This document shows positions 17,116 to 26,700 of a stretch of DNA of 47,074 nt, one piece after another. Both the position numbers and the translations under genes were made by a program. The stretch covers positions 1 to 47,074 of the forward strand of contig JABFVM010000230.1 of NCBI GenBank assembly GCA_013362785.1, read 5' to 3'. The notes under the pieces were generated by a model. It was not told where the DNA came from. It did not search any database and saw only the letters and a program-made list of their open reading frames with translations. Each line of letters begins with the position of its first letter. The first letter of the stretch is position 1. The DNA comes from Streptomyces sp. GTDB lineage: Bacteria; Actinomycetota; Actinomycetes; Streptomycetales; Streptomycetaceae.

Positions 17116-20100
17116 CGCGCCACCTCCGGTATCCGGGCCACCTCGGCGATCAATCGCCCCGCATACGCCCGCATGGCTGCGAGCAGCTCCCTGATACGGC
17201 CCTCGGAGTATCGGTTGGTGCTGTACGTGATGGAGTACCAGAGCTCTTCGCCCGTGGTGATGGCCGTGATCTCCAGTTCGTGCGGGCGCGTCATCCGCGG
17301 TGCGCGATCGTGATCGCCGAAGTCGGCGAACTTCAGGGTGCTCTCCGCTCGTCCGCCGCCGGCGGCTGCGCCGAGGTACGTCACACCCACCTGATTGCGG
17401 CGATGCGGCAACTCCTTGGTCATGAAGGTCAGGAGTCCGTGTCCCAGTCCGCCCCCGGGGATGCTGCGGAGGGTGCTCATGGCCTCCTCCAGCTCCCGAC
17501 ACGGCATCGGGTTCTGGGCCGGCAGCGCGAGGGGGAACATCGCGGCGAACCACCCGACGGTCCGGGACAGGTCGATCGAGTCGACGATGTCCTCGCGGCC
17601 GTGCGTCTCGAAGTCGATCAGCAGCGGCCTGCCTTCGGTCACCGGTCGCAGTCCGGCTGCTGCGCTGGCGAGCACAATCTCCGTGAGTGTCGCTCCAGTC
17701 GCTGCCGTGACATCGGAGCGAAGGGCACGAGTGGTGGCCTTGTCCAGGGACTCCGACAGGGTCGTCTGGGAGGCGACGTCGTTCCTGCCGTCGGGGTGGT
17801 CGACCAGGATGCGGCTGGGCGCGGAATCCATGACGCGTCGCCAGTGGCCGACCTCGGACCGCACCTGTTCCGAGACGGCGTGTTCCTCCAGCGCCCGTCC
17901 CCAGTCCTGGTAGGACGAATGCTGCGGGAGCAGTTCGATCGGCCTGTCCTCGGCCAGTTGCTCACATGCGGTGGCGATGTCGTCCGCGAGGATGTTCATG
18001 GAAGCCGGTTCCATGATGAGGTGGTGGGCCGCGACGAGCAGCTGCCGGTGGCCACCGGGCATGGTGAACAGCGCGCAGGAAAGAAGCGGCCCGTCAGTCA
18101 GGTTGATCGAGGACTGGCAGGTCTTCACCGCACGGTCAAAGGCCGCTTCGGCCCGCTCCGGCGTCATCGTGCTGAAGTCGAACAGCCTCATGACACCGTT
18201 CGGCGCCGTGGTGACATAGGACTGCGTCCACTCGCCGGTGGAGGAACGGCTGAATCGAAGGCGGAACGCGTCGTGGTGGGCGAGCGCCGCGTCGATCGCA
18301 GCGTTGAGATGCGCCTCGCTCACGTCGGGAGCGACGTCGAACACGTTGCTGTAGTTGTAGTGGCCCGCATCCGGGTCCGGGCCTGCCAGGAACCACGACT
18401 GAATGGGCAGCAACGGCGCCGTGCCGGTCGCAGTCGCAGCTGCGCAGGCCCCCTCCACCGCGGCACCCTGGTCAGGTGTGCTGGAGGCTTCCTTCACCAG
18501 GAGGGCGGCGAGATCGGTCACCGTCTGCCCCAGGAACATGTGCCGGGGCCGCATCGGATAGCCGGCCTTTCGAGCGGAGGCGACCACGCGCAGTCCCAGC
18601 AGGGAGTCTCCACCGATGTCGAAGAAGTTCTGGTCCGGCTCCAGGGAGTCGAGTCCGAGCGCTTCCTTCCAGATGCCGCCCAGCGTCGCCACGGCCCGCT
18701 CCAGTTCTCCCGCAGCCGCCTCGGCGTCAGGCGTGGTCGTCGTCGGGCCGGTGAACCGGGGCTCGGTTCCGGCATGTCGCGCCACGCAGGTGAGCTCGAC
18801 ATCGTCGACCAGTTGTTCGGGGTCGTCGACCAGCGCCCGGAGAACCGCTATCAGGTCTGCGGTGAACGCCTCACCCCACGGCTGGTCCCACAGGTCCGCG
18901 GAGAAGTCCACGACACAGGCCAGACGGTCCCCTGCCTGGTGGAACGACGTGGTGATGTCCAGGGCGCTGCCTTCGGCATCCGAATCGAGGAAGCTGACCT
19001 CGACACCGTCCGGTTCAAAACCGGGGCCTCCTCCTGGTTGCAGCGTCACCGCATGCTGGAAGAGGGGGTGGTGGGACAGGCTCCGGGCGGGGGTGACCAC
19101 TTCGACCACCCTCTCGAAGGGCACCCGGTCGTGCCGGTAGACCTCCAGGGCGCTGCGGCGCACCCGCGCGATCAGCTCCTCGAAGGTGATTCCGGGTTCG
19201 TAGTCCGAGCGGTATACGAGCTCGTTGACCAGCGTTCCGATCATGGGGTGTGTCACCGGGTCATGGCGGCCCGACGTTCCCCCGCCCACGCAGAAATCGT
19301 TCTGCCCGCCCAGGCGCCCCAGCAGAACCTGATACGCGGTCAGGAGCAGCATGTAAAGCGTCGCTCGCTGCTGACGCGAGCGGCGGCCGAGGCCGGCGGT
19401 CAGTTCGGCGTCCAGGTAGGTCCACACCCGGTTGGCCTTGCCGCTCAACGCGATCGGCCGTGGACGGTCGGTGGGCAGAACTACGTTCGGCGGAACCGGC
19501 GTCAAGAGCCCTTTCCAGAACCCTTCCTGCATCCTCATGGCCGCCACGGCCTCCGCCGACGTCTCCTGCACGGCGTACTCGCCGTACTGCATGGGGAGCG
19601 GTTCGAGGGGAGCGGTCGGGTCGCCCTGGTGCCGTCGGTAGCCCTCGCCGAGGTCCCGCATCAGCACCCCGAACGACCATCCATCGAAGACGATGTGATG
19701 GAAACTCAGAAGCAGCAGAAAATCCTCGTCGCCGCTGCACACGAACAGGCCCCGCATGAGGGCCGCTTCGAAGTCGAACGGGGCATTCGTCTCCCGGTCG
19801 ATGACCTCACGTTCTCGACGGGACCGCTCAGGCTCCGGGCTGTCACGGAGATCGAGGTGGCGCAGCTCGAAGCTCCTGTCCCGGACGACCTGGACGGGCC
19901 GCTCGTCACGGACTTCGATCGTCGACCGCAGGATCTCGTGGCGATCTGTCACATCGACCAATGCCCGTTCCAGCGCCTTGGCATCGAGCGGTCCCCGTAA
20001 CCGCACGTGCACTGGGTAAACGTACATGCCGGCGTCTGTGTCCAATTGGTGCAGGAAGAACAGGCGCTCCTGGGCTCGGGTCAACGGATAGGTGCGTTCC

Positions 20101-20123
20101 GCCGGAAGTACGGGATTCTGCAT
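17112..20123 (-). CDS. NRPS: condensation - carrier - epimerisation-like (C-T-E, no A domain)
   Basis: 1003 residues. The C domain (about 1-430) keeps the active motif HHIVFDG (142-148). A carrier follows (about 475-545) with GGDS, phosphopantetheine Ser 507. The last about 430 residues resemble an epimerisation domain: LLPIQSWF start, DFETHGRED, RTVGWFAAMFPLAL and a VTYLG near the end. In this domain the HHxxxDxxSW motif reads HHLIMEPASM (700-709): the catalytic His is kept but Asp is Glu and Trp is Met. There is no A domain, so the carrier must be charged in trans, perhaps by the A-M-A enzyme. There is no thioesterase either, so the chain is released by another protein. Confidence 0.9.
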   Translation of the reverse strand: MQNPVLPAERTYPLTRAQERLFFLHQLDTDAGMYVYPVHVRLRGPLDAKALERALVDVTDRHEILRSTIEVRDERPVQVVRDRSFELRHLDLRDSPEPERSRREREVIDRETNAPFDFEAALMRGLFVCSGDEDFLLLLSFHHIVFDGWSFGVLMRDLGEGYRRHQGDPTAPLEPLPMQYGEYAVQETSAEAVAAMRMQEGFWKGLLTPVPPNVVLPTDRPRPIALSGKANRVWTYLDAELTAGLGRRSRQQRATLYMLLLTAYQVLLGRLGGQNDFCVGGGTSGRHDPVTHPMIGTLVNELVYRSDYEPGITFEELIARVRRSALEVYRHDRVPFERVVEVVTPARSLSHHPLFQHAVTLQPGGGPGFEPDGVEVSFLDSDAEGSALDITTSFHQAGDRLACVVDFSADLWDQPWGEAFTADLIAVLRALVDDPEQLVDDVELTCVARHAGTEPRFTGPTTTTPDAEAAAGELERAVATLGGIWKEALGLDSLEPDQNFFDIGGDSLLGLRVVASARKAGYPMRPRHMFLGQTVTDLAALLVKEASSTPDQGAAVEGACAAATATGTAPLLPIQSWFLAGPDPDAGHYNYSNVFDVAPDVSEAHLNAAIDAALAHHDAFRLRFSRSSTGEWTQSYVTTAPNGVMRLFDFSTMTPERAEAAFDRAVKTCQSSINLTDGPLLSCALFTMPGGHRQLLVAAHHLIMEPASMNILADDIATACEQLAEDRPIELLPQHSSYQDWGRALEEHAVSEQVRSEVGHWRRVMDSAPSRILVDHPDGRNDVASQTTLSESLDKATTRALRSDVTAATGATLTEIVLASAAAGLRPVTEGRPLLIDFETHGREDIVDSIDLSRTVGWFAAMFPLALPAQNPMPCRELEEAMSTLRSIPGGGLGHGLLTFMTKELPHRRNQVGVTYLGAAAGGGRAESTLKFADFGDHDRAPRMTRPHELEITAITTGEELWYSITYSTNRYSEGRIRELLAAMRAYAGRLIAEVARIPEVAR

Positions 20124-20160
20124 GCGTCTGTCCTCGGAAATCGTTGCTCATACCGGCCGG

Positions 20161-20901
20161 TCAGAGCCGGCCCTGTTGAGCGATTTGGTCGACAGTGGGC
20201 GCTATCAGGCTGTCGACCGTGACGTGGTCGGCCTGGCAGCGCAATCTGAATGCGCCCTCGGTGATGTCGGCCCATCCACGCGTGTACTCGGCCCCCTCGT
20301 CGTCGCACACGGCCGTTACCGCGCAGCTCAGCAGGGGCGACGGTGCATAGCGGTAGGTGGGAACGAGGGAGAAGTCGGCCTGCAGCATGGGGGCGAAGAA
20401 GTCCAAGGTGGCCGGGGTGGCCAGCTGTGGGCGATCCCGGAGGTATTCCTCACACCAGGCTCGGAATTCCTCCTTTGAGTACGTGTGCACGGGAGCCGCG
20501 TCACCGGGCAGTTCTGCCGGGGCCCGCTGCTGCCCCACGACGAGGCCACCCGGGCGGTGTCCGTCACGCACTGTCAGAAAGCGGGCGAGCTCAAAGGCGG
20601 ACAAGGATCCCACGCACAGTCCGACCAGGACATAGGGCCGCTCGTCGCCGTCCACCAGGGCGGCCAGGTCGTCGGCGAGGTCGTCGAGGTGTTCCCGCAC
20701 CGAGCTGACCGGGCGCTCGTTGTATCGGCTCTCACGGCCAGGCAGCCGGATGGCTCGAACCTCGGCCTGTTCGCCGAGTCCTGCCCGGAAACCCTTCCAT
20801 GCCGCCGCTCCCGTCCCGGCCTCCCCGAAGGCGTAGACAACTGCCGACGCGTCAGGCCGGGTGCCCAAGCCTTGGAACTTCGTTCCTCTGCTCAACGCCA
20901 C
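20161..20901 (-). CDS. second type II thioesterase with a Cys nucleophile
   Basis: A 246-residue alpha/beta hydrolase of the type II thioesterase family (RLPGRESRYNE, VGQQRAPAELPG). The nucleophile elbow reads GLCVG: C96 replaces Ser and Leu replaces the usual His. The candidate acid lies in AVCDDEGAEY and the His in CQADHVTVDS. The oxyanion region is FGEAGTGAAAW, unlike the usual FPHAGG. The start is a GTG. The two Cys-type thioesterases differ widely from each other, so the same change has either arisen twice or been kept for a reason. It may act in editing, release or acyl transfer. Confidence 0.85.
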   Translation of the reverse strand: MALSRGTKFQGLGTRPDASAVVYAFGEAGTGAAAWKGFRAGLGEQAEVRAIRLPGRESRYNERPVSSVREHLDDLADDLAALVDGDERPYVLVGLCVGSLSAFELARFLTVRDGHRPGGLVVGQQRAPAELPGDAAPVHTYSKEEFRAWCEEYLRDRPQLATPATLDFFAPMLQADFSLVPTYRYAPSPLLSCAVTAVCDDEGAEYTRGWADITEGAFRLRCQADHVTVDSLIAPTVDQIAQQGRL

Positions 20902-20910
20902 ACCCTTACT

Positions 20911-22224
20911 TCACTCTTTGAGGGATTCGACCGGGAGGCTCGGCTCCTCAGCCGGTGTCCGGCGGGCAACCGCGGGTTCCGCCTTGCGTGACAGTCCGAG
21001 AAGGAACACGATGGCCGGGACCAGTACCGCCGCGCCGCTCATCAGTGCCGCCCGGACGGACACCGCGCTGCCGATCGCGCCCACCAAGGGGCCCCCGACG
21101 ATCTGGCCACCGCTGTCGAACATGTCGCGGGCGGACAGTGTGGTCGCCCGCACGCTTGAGTCGACCCTGACGACCAGCCAACCGTTGGCCAGCGGTTCGT
21201 AGATCGGGCGAGCGGCGGAAACCAGCAGCAGGAACATCAGGGCCACTGGGAAGGTCTCGGCCAGGCTCAGGCCCATGACACCGACCGCGGTCACCGAGGT
21301 GAACAGCAGAAGCATGCCGACTATGGCGCCTGACCCGAGCCGTTCGGTACGGCGGCCGGCCCATCCGGCGACGAAGAAGCCGAGCACCGACGTGACGCAG
21401 GAGATGAGACTGAACCACGCGGCCGGCTCCAGACCGAGGACGTGGGGGAAGGTGACGTCCTGCAGCAGGAAGTCGCCCGAGAGGCGATCGAAGCTCTCGC
21501 TCCACAGGCCGACGAACAAGGTCATGCCCAACAGCAGGAACAGGCCCGGGACCATGCGAGTCGCCTGGCGTGACGCCCGGAGCTGCTCGCCGACGTCCTT
21601 CTTCGCCTGCTGGAGGACCGTCCTCCTGAGGCCGGCGCCGCTCTTTCGGGGGTGGAAGTGATTCTCCGGCATGAGCAGGGCCAACGCCAGGCCGCCGGCG
21701 GCCATGAGGATGCCGCTGACCAGCAGCGGGGCGTTAAGGCTGATCATCGCCAGGACGCCGCTCAGGAGGCTGCCGGCAATCGTTCCCACCAGCCCCAGTC
21801 GCGCCGCGCGCAGGAACACCGGCGTCATCTCCGACTCGCGGAGTTCGTCGGCGGCCCAGGAGTCCTGGGCTCCACTCATCAGCGCGGCTCCGAGTGCCAG
21901 CACCGCTTGAGCAAGAAGCAGGTTGAGATAGGCCGGTGAGGCTCCCTGCATCACGAGGCCACCGGCGTAGGTCAGCACTCCGACCACGACGCATCCGCGT
22001 CTGCTGACCAGATCGGCCAGGAGCCCGGTAGGCAACTGCAACAGGAAGTAGACACCCTCCAGCACAGTGCCCAGCACCACTAGTTGGAACGGGTTCAAAC
22101 CCGCGTCCTTCACCCAATACACCACGGAGGTGGTGAATGCCAGGGCAGCCAGGAACGACATGCCCAGCCGCATGCCCAAATAAAGTCGATACGGATTGGT
22201 TCGGGACCGATCGGGAAAGGCCAC
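20911..22224 (-). CDS. MFS exporter
   Basis: A 437-residue membrane protein with about 12 hydrophobic segments. The first loop has PTGLLADLVSRRGCVVVG, the MFS motif A. Segment 5 and the central cytoplasmic loop (RKSGAGLRRTVLQQAKKDVG) fit drug-efflux-type MFS proteins. It starts at GTG directly after the TAG of the MbtH gene and ends nine bases before the thioesterase start. It most likely exports the final product and adds to self-resistance alongside the ribosomal protection protein. Confidence 0.87.
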   Translation of the reverse strand: MAFPDRSRTNPYRLYLGMRLGMSFLAALAFTTSVVYWVKDAGLNPFQLVVLGTVLEGVYFLLQLPTGLLADLVSRRGCVVVGVLTYAGGLVMQGASPAYLNLLLAQAVLALGAALMSGAQDSWAADELRESEMTPVFLRAARLGLVGTIAGSLLSGVLAMISLNAPLLVSGILMAAGGLALALLMPENHFHPRKSGAGLRRTVLQQAKKDVGEQLRASRQATRMVPGLFLLLGMTLFVGLWSESFDRLSGDFLLQDVTFPHVLGLEPAAWFSLISCVTSVLGFFVAGWAGRRTERLGSGAIVGMLLLFTSVTAVGVMGLSLAETFPVALMFLLLVSAARPIYEPLANGWLVVRVDSSVRATTLSARDMFDSGGQIVGGPLVGAIGSAVSVRAALMSGAAVLVPAIVFLLGLSRKAEPAVARRTPAEEPSLPVESLKE

Positions 22225-22509
22225 CTATGACTCCTCGGCGGCAGACCATGCCGGCCTGCGCACTAGCTCGCGTTTTTCTTGCTCAATGACACTCAACGGC
22301 CTCATGTCGGTCCATGAGATCTCAACGAATGTGAGACACCCCGCCTCGTCGGCGGGACCGAAGACGATCCGCCAGCCCTCAGGGACCCGGGCCGTCTCGG
22401 GCCAAAGGCTGTATTGCCCCTGCGAGTTGACGAGCACCACAGACAGGCGACCCTTGGCTTCGGGACACGCACGGGATGATTCACACGCACGGGACGATTC
22501 ATCCGCCAT
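22225..22509 (-). CDS. MbtH-family NRPS chaperone
   Basis: 94 residues with the full MbtH signature: NSQGQYSLWP, VPEGW, then about 19 residues later EISWTDMRP. MbtH proteins bind adenylation domains and are needed for many of them to fold or act. Here the A-M-A enzyme and the T-C-A-T NRPS are likely clients. The N-terminus carries a tandem duplication (ESSRAC twice, an 18-base DNA repeat) not normal for the family. The ATG lies inside the end of the acyltransferase gene (11-base overlap). Confidence 0.93.
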   Translation of the reverse strand: MADESSRACESSRACPEAKGRLSVVLVNSQGQYSLWPETARVPEGWRIVFGPADEAGCLTFVEISWTDMRPLSVIEQEKRELVRRPAWSAAEES

Positions 22510-23779
22510 CGGAAGCCGCCTCCAACCCGAGCGCGGAGGTCGAAGAGCGGACAGCGGTCCCTGCGACCGCCAGCGCTCGATCAAGGGCGGCATGGCTCTG
22601 AAGAGCGCTAAAGCCCTTGGCGCGCAGCAGCATCGCGATGTCGCGGATCGCGCTTTCGAGGAGCTCCTCGGGATCGGAAATGCGCGCTGCGCGGACGAGA
22701 TCAAGCCGCTCCAGCAGCCGGGTGTACGGCGCTCGGACTGCTGATTCGTATTCCTCTCCGGACAGGCCGACGTCGTCGGGGGTACCGACAGCGAGGCGCA
22801 GACCGGCCAGCAGGAATGCCACCAGCTCCGTGGTGCCAACCGTCGCGGGACGTATGGGATCGGATTCCGCGAGTGCCATCGACACTGAGCGAATTCCTCG
22901 AACTGAATCACAGGCCCAGACGGTGCGGTCGGGGAACTCCGACTTGCTCAAGTCCCGGAGCACGGCCTTCGGCCCCACCTCGACCAATGTGTCGACCTGG
23001 TGGCCCACCATCAGCCGCACCGTACGCGGCCAGTCCACACATCCGGTCAGCTGGTTGCACAGACTGTCGGAGAGTTCGACGGCGCCGCGGAGAACCGTTC
23101 CGTCACATGAGGAGACGATGGGGATGTCGGCGTCACCGATCCCCGCCTGGGTGACCAGCTCGGTGAATCCCGCTACGGCGGCCCGCATGAGCGGACTGTG
23201 CGGCGCGACGGTGACCCGCAGGGGCCTGACCACTGCTCCGCGAGCGCTGAGGGCTGTCCCGGCCGCCGCGAACGCATCGGCCTCGCCGCTGATCACGCAC
23301 TGCTCACGAGAGTTCCGGTTGGCCACCACCACACGCCCGTCGACACTGGCGGCAAGCACACGTTCCACCTCGTCGGCGTGCAGGCCGAACACCACCGCCA
23401 TCGTGCCAGGGGGGCATTCGGCCATCAGGCGCCCGCGTCGTTGGGCCAGTGCGACGGCGGCTTCGAAGTCCAGTGCCCCGGCGCACACAAGTGCCGAGAT
23501 TTCGCCGAGGCTGTGTCCCGCCATGACGGCCGGCGGCTCGGGCAGGGCCCTGCACAGGAGTCTCCAGCAGGCCACGCTGTGGACAACGACAGCCGGTTGG
23601 ACGACCGCGGTGTCGGACAGCTCTCCGTGACGGTCCTCGCAGGCGCGCAGCAGGTCGTACCCGAGGATGTCGCCCGCGGTGTCATACAGGCGTCGTACTT
23701 CCTCGTCCTCGTAGTACAGGTCCTGCCCCATGCCGGGTACCTGAGAGCCCTGACCGGGGAACATCACTCCTATCCCCAT
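22499..23779 (-). CDS. discrete trans-acyltransferase (malonyl-CoA type)
   Basis: 426 residues. The AT fold is clear: FPGQGSQ at the N-terminus, GHSLGE with nucleophile S90, and the catalytic His in VAPHSPLM (H194). The substrate motif lacks the YASH of methylmalonyl enzymes, so malonyl-CoA is the likely unit. Neither PKS gene in the cluster contains an AT, so this protein must load both ACPs in trans. The last about 120 residues after EVGPKAVLRDLSK are a helical extension of unknown role. The start codon overlaps the end of the KS-KR-ACP gene. Confidence 0.93.
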   Translation of the reverse strand: MGIGVMFPGQGSQVPGMGQDLYYEDEEVRRLYDTAGDILGYDLLRACEDRHGELSDTAVVQPAVVVHSVACWRLLCRALPEPPAVMAGHSLGEISALVCAGALDFEAAVALAQRRGRLMAECPPGTMAVVFGLHADEVERVLAASVDGRVVVANRNSREQCVISGEADAFAAAGTALSARGAVVRPLRVTVAPHSPLMRAAVAGFTELVTQAGIGDADIPIVSSCDGTVLRGAVELSDSLCNQLTGCVDWPRTVRLMVGHQVDTLVEVGPKAVLRDLSKSEFPDRTVWACDSVRGIRSVSMALAESDPIRPATVGTTELVAFLLAGLRLAVGTPDDVGLSGEEYESAVRAPYTRLLERLDLVRAARISDPEELLESAIRDIAMLLRAKGFSALQSHAALDRALAVAGTAVRSSTSALGLEAASDGG

Positions 23780-26700
23780 GCGGCACCGCTCTCCTCCGTG
23801 GCGAGAGTCAGGGAGAGGAGTTCAGCGGCCTCTTCCTCGGACAATTCACCGCGCTCGACCCGCGCCAGGATCGACTCCGTGTCAGCGGCCGGATTATCGG
23901 GCTCACCCTTCAACTGCCTGGTGCAGTACTCGACTTGGGCGGCGAACGTAGCATTCCCGTAGAGGGCGGCGACATCGAAGCCGACCGCAGGCATCGACTT
24001 GCCGATCAGGTGAACCAGCCGGACCGCGCTGAGCGACGTACCGCCGTCCGCGAAGAAGTTCGCCTGGGGGGCGACAGCGGACATCCCCAAGGTGGCACGC
24101 CATGCCTCGGCCAGTACTCGCTTGATCTGTGCCTCGTCCAGGTTTCCGACGTCGGGCTCGCCGTCGTCAGCACCCTGCGCCACGTATTCCGCCGCTTCTC
24201 GCCACACCTCGGGAGTGAACGGAATACGCAACACCTCGCGCAGGTAGTGCACCTCTTCCAGGTCGAGCCGCACCACGATGTCCACCGGGTGAGCGTCTCG
24301 GAAGAAGCGCTCCAAGGATGCGCGGAACTCGATGAAATCGATCGGCGGAATCGGGCTCTTGGCAGCGAACCCGGACTTGTCATCGAGAATGAGGGGGAGG
24401 TTGAGGGCGTACGTCGGCACGCCGGTGGCGGTCAGCCGGGGACTCAACGCGTCCAGGTACTGGTTGACCGCTGCACACTCGGCCGCGCCCTTGGTTCCCG
24501 TCAGCGAAGAGATGGACGAGAACAACACCAGGAAATCGGGCTTGTCCTGGCGCAACTGCTCGGAGAACAGCCAGGTGCCCCGCACACGGTTGTCGATGCC
24601 CCTGCGGAAGCTCTCGAAGTCCAGTTCGCCGATCCACAGGTGGAACAGTTCCTTGGCGAGCATGAACCCGCCGTGGACCGAACCGAGGTCGCTGCGGATG
24701 TCGGCGAAAGCCCGCTCCACGGCGGACGCGTCGGTGATGTCGCACCGCAGGACTCGGACCGAGGCGCCGGCCTCCTCCATCTGCCGGATCGCTTCGATCC
24801 GGTACGACAGGTCGGGCGACTCGGTGACCTCCTTGGTGCCCCACGTTTCGCGAGGAGGAAGCCCGCTGCGCGACAGAAGCACGATCGCCCCGGCGCCCTG
24901 ATCGGCCAGGAACCGACCCACCTGCATTCCGAGATAGCCGGTGCCGCCGACGATGACGTAGTTTCCGCCCTCGCGAATGGTCAGAGCCGTACCGCCACCC
25001 TCGTCGGACGCCCGGCCGACGAGCTTGGTGTAGCGCCGCCCGCTGCGGTACGCCACCAGCGGCAGTCGCTCGCGGGGGGAAGCGCTGACTTCTGCCACGA
25101 TCTGGTCCGCCGTTTCGACGTCCGAGCCGCTGAAGTCGTGATCGATGGCGAGCTCGGCGATGTGGGGGACTTCCTGGGAGAACACCTTGAGAAACCCGAA
25201 GCCGGTCACCCGCGGAGGAGCGCAATCCTCTCCCGGGACCACCTGCTGGGCCCGAGAGGCCACCACGGCCATCAGCATCGGCTGCGCCAGATCGAGGCGT
25301 ATCAGGCTCTGGGCGAGGTGGAACAGCGTGAACGCCCCGTCTTGTTGGCTGGCCTCCAGGGCTCGCGCCGTCGCCATCGGATCCTCACCGGAGTCACGTC
25401 CGAGCATGTGGACAATGCCCGTCAGTTCCTCCAGCGGGCCGACGGACTGCCACAGGCGGTCGTAGTCCTCGGCGCTGTCGGGAACGATGCCGAAGCGGTG
25501 GGCACCAAGCCTGCTGAACCGGTTCGCGGCCGTCACCAGGATCGCCGCGGAACCGCCCCCACGCAGTTTCCGAGCCACCGCCTCGGCCGTGGCGTCGCCC
25601 TCGTGCGCTATGACCACCCACGTCCCTCGGGCGGGGGCACCCGCCTCGACCGTGTCGACCTCGGTCCATTCCGGCCGGAAGAACAGATGGGAGACATCCG
25701 CCGACCAGTTCTTGGCAGTCGGCCAGATCCGCCTGGTCGTCATGGGCGCCAGCGGAAGCGCGATCGTCCGGCCCCGTTCGAGCCGTCGCAGGCATGCGTC
25801 GTCGACCTCGGCGTGCTTCAGATACCTCGTCATCAGCGTGATGTCGTCCGGAGCGACTCCGCCGCAGTCGACGGTGGCCAACTTCCCGAGCGAGTACTCG
25901 GTGGCCGCCTCCGAGTCAGAGGGGAAGATGTGCTGGTCACCCAGGTGTTCTGGAATGCGCTCGAACTCCCGCATCGACAGCAACTGCCCGAGCTTTTGGA
26001 CCAGGTCGGCGGCGTCGGAGGCGAACACCCCGATGCGAGCGGGCCCCATGCCGCGACGCGCCAGCGTGTATGCGATGTCGCACACAGCGGCCTCTTCGTC
26101 GATCTTCTCGGCAAGCCGTCGGATGAGCTCCCACAGAGCCCTTCGGTTTTTCGCCGAGATGAAGACCGGAGTCTTTTCGTTGGTGGCTTCCGCCGACGCC
26201 GCCGCAACCGGCTCCTCAAGGATCACGTGAACGTTCGTCCCGCTGAGACCGAGCGAAGACACCGCCGCTCTGCGTGGGGAGCCGTCGGACGGGTCGGGCC
26301 AGGGCGCATCGTCGCCGCTCACTACGAACGGCGTGTGCTCCCAGTCGATTGTGGGATTGGGGCGCTTCAACCCTGCCAGCCCCGGAAAGCGTCGCTTCTG
26401 CAGGCACAGCAGCGCCTCAAGGAATCCAGCCAGGCCGGCCGAATCGCCCAGGTGTCCGATGACGGCCTTGATCGAACCCAGTCGGCAGTAGCCGCTGTCG
26501 TCGGTGTCCACACGGAAGGCGCTGGTCAGGGCGTCCACTTCGGTGACATCACCTAGGACCGTCCCCGTACCGTGTCCCTCCAAGTAGCCGATCTGGGAGG
26601 CAGAGACCCCGGCTTCGGCCAGCGCCGCCCTCACCACATCGCGGTGGGCGTCGGGGTTAGGGGCGGGCATGCCGTTGGAGGCGCCGTCGCTGTTGATCGC

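Noticed and set aside
17013..20000. A 995-codon open frame on the plus strand opposite the C-T-E gene
   Set aside because: In very high-GC DNA the strand opposite a real gene often stays open. The minus strand encodes clear C, T and E motifs, while the plus-strand translation shows no domain.
23935..26556. An 873-codon plus-strand frame opposite the KS-KR-ACP gene
   Set aside because: It has antisense-type composition and no recognisable motif, while the minus strand is an unmistakable PKS.
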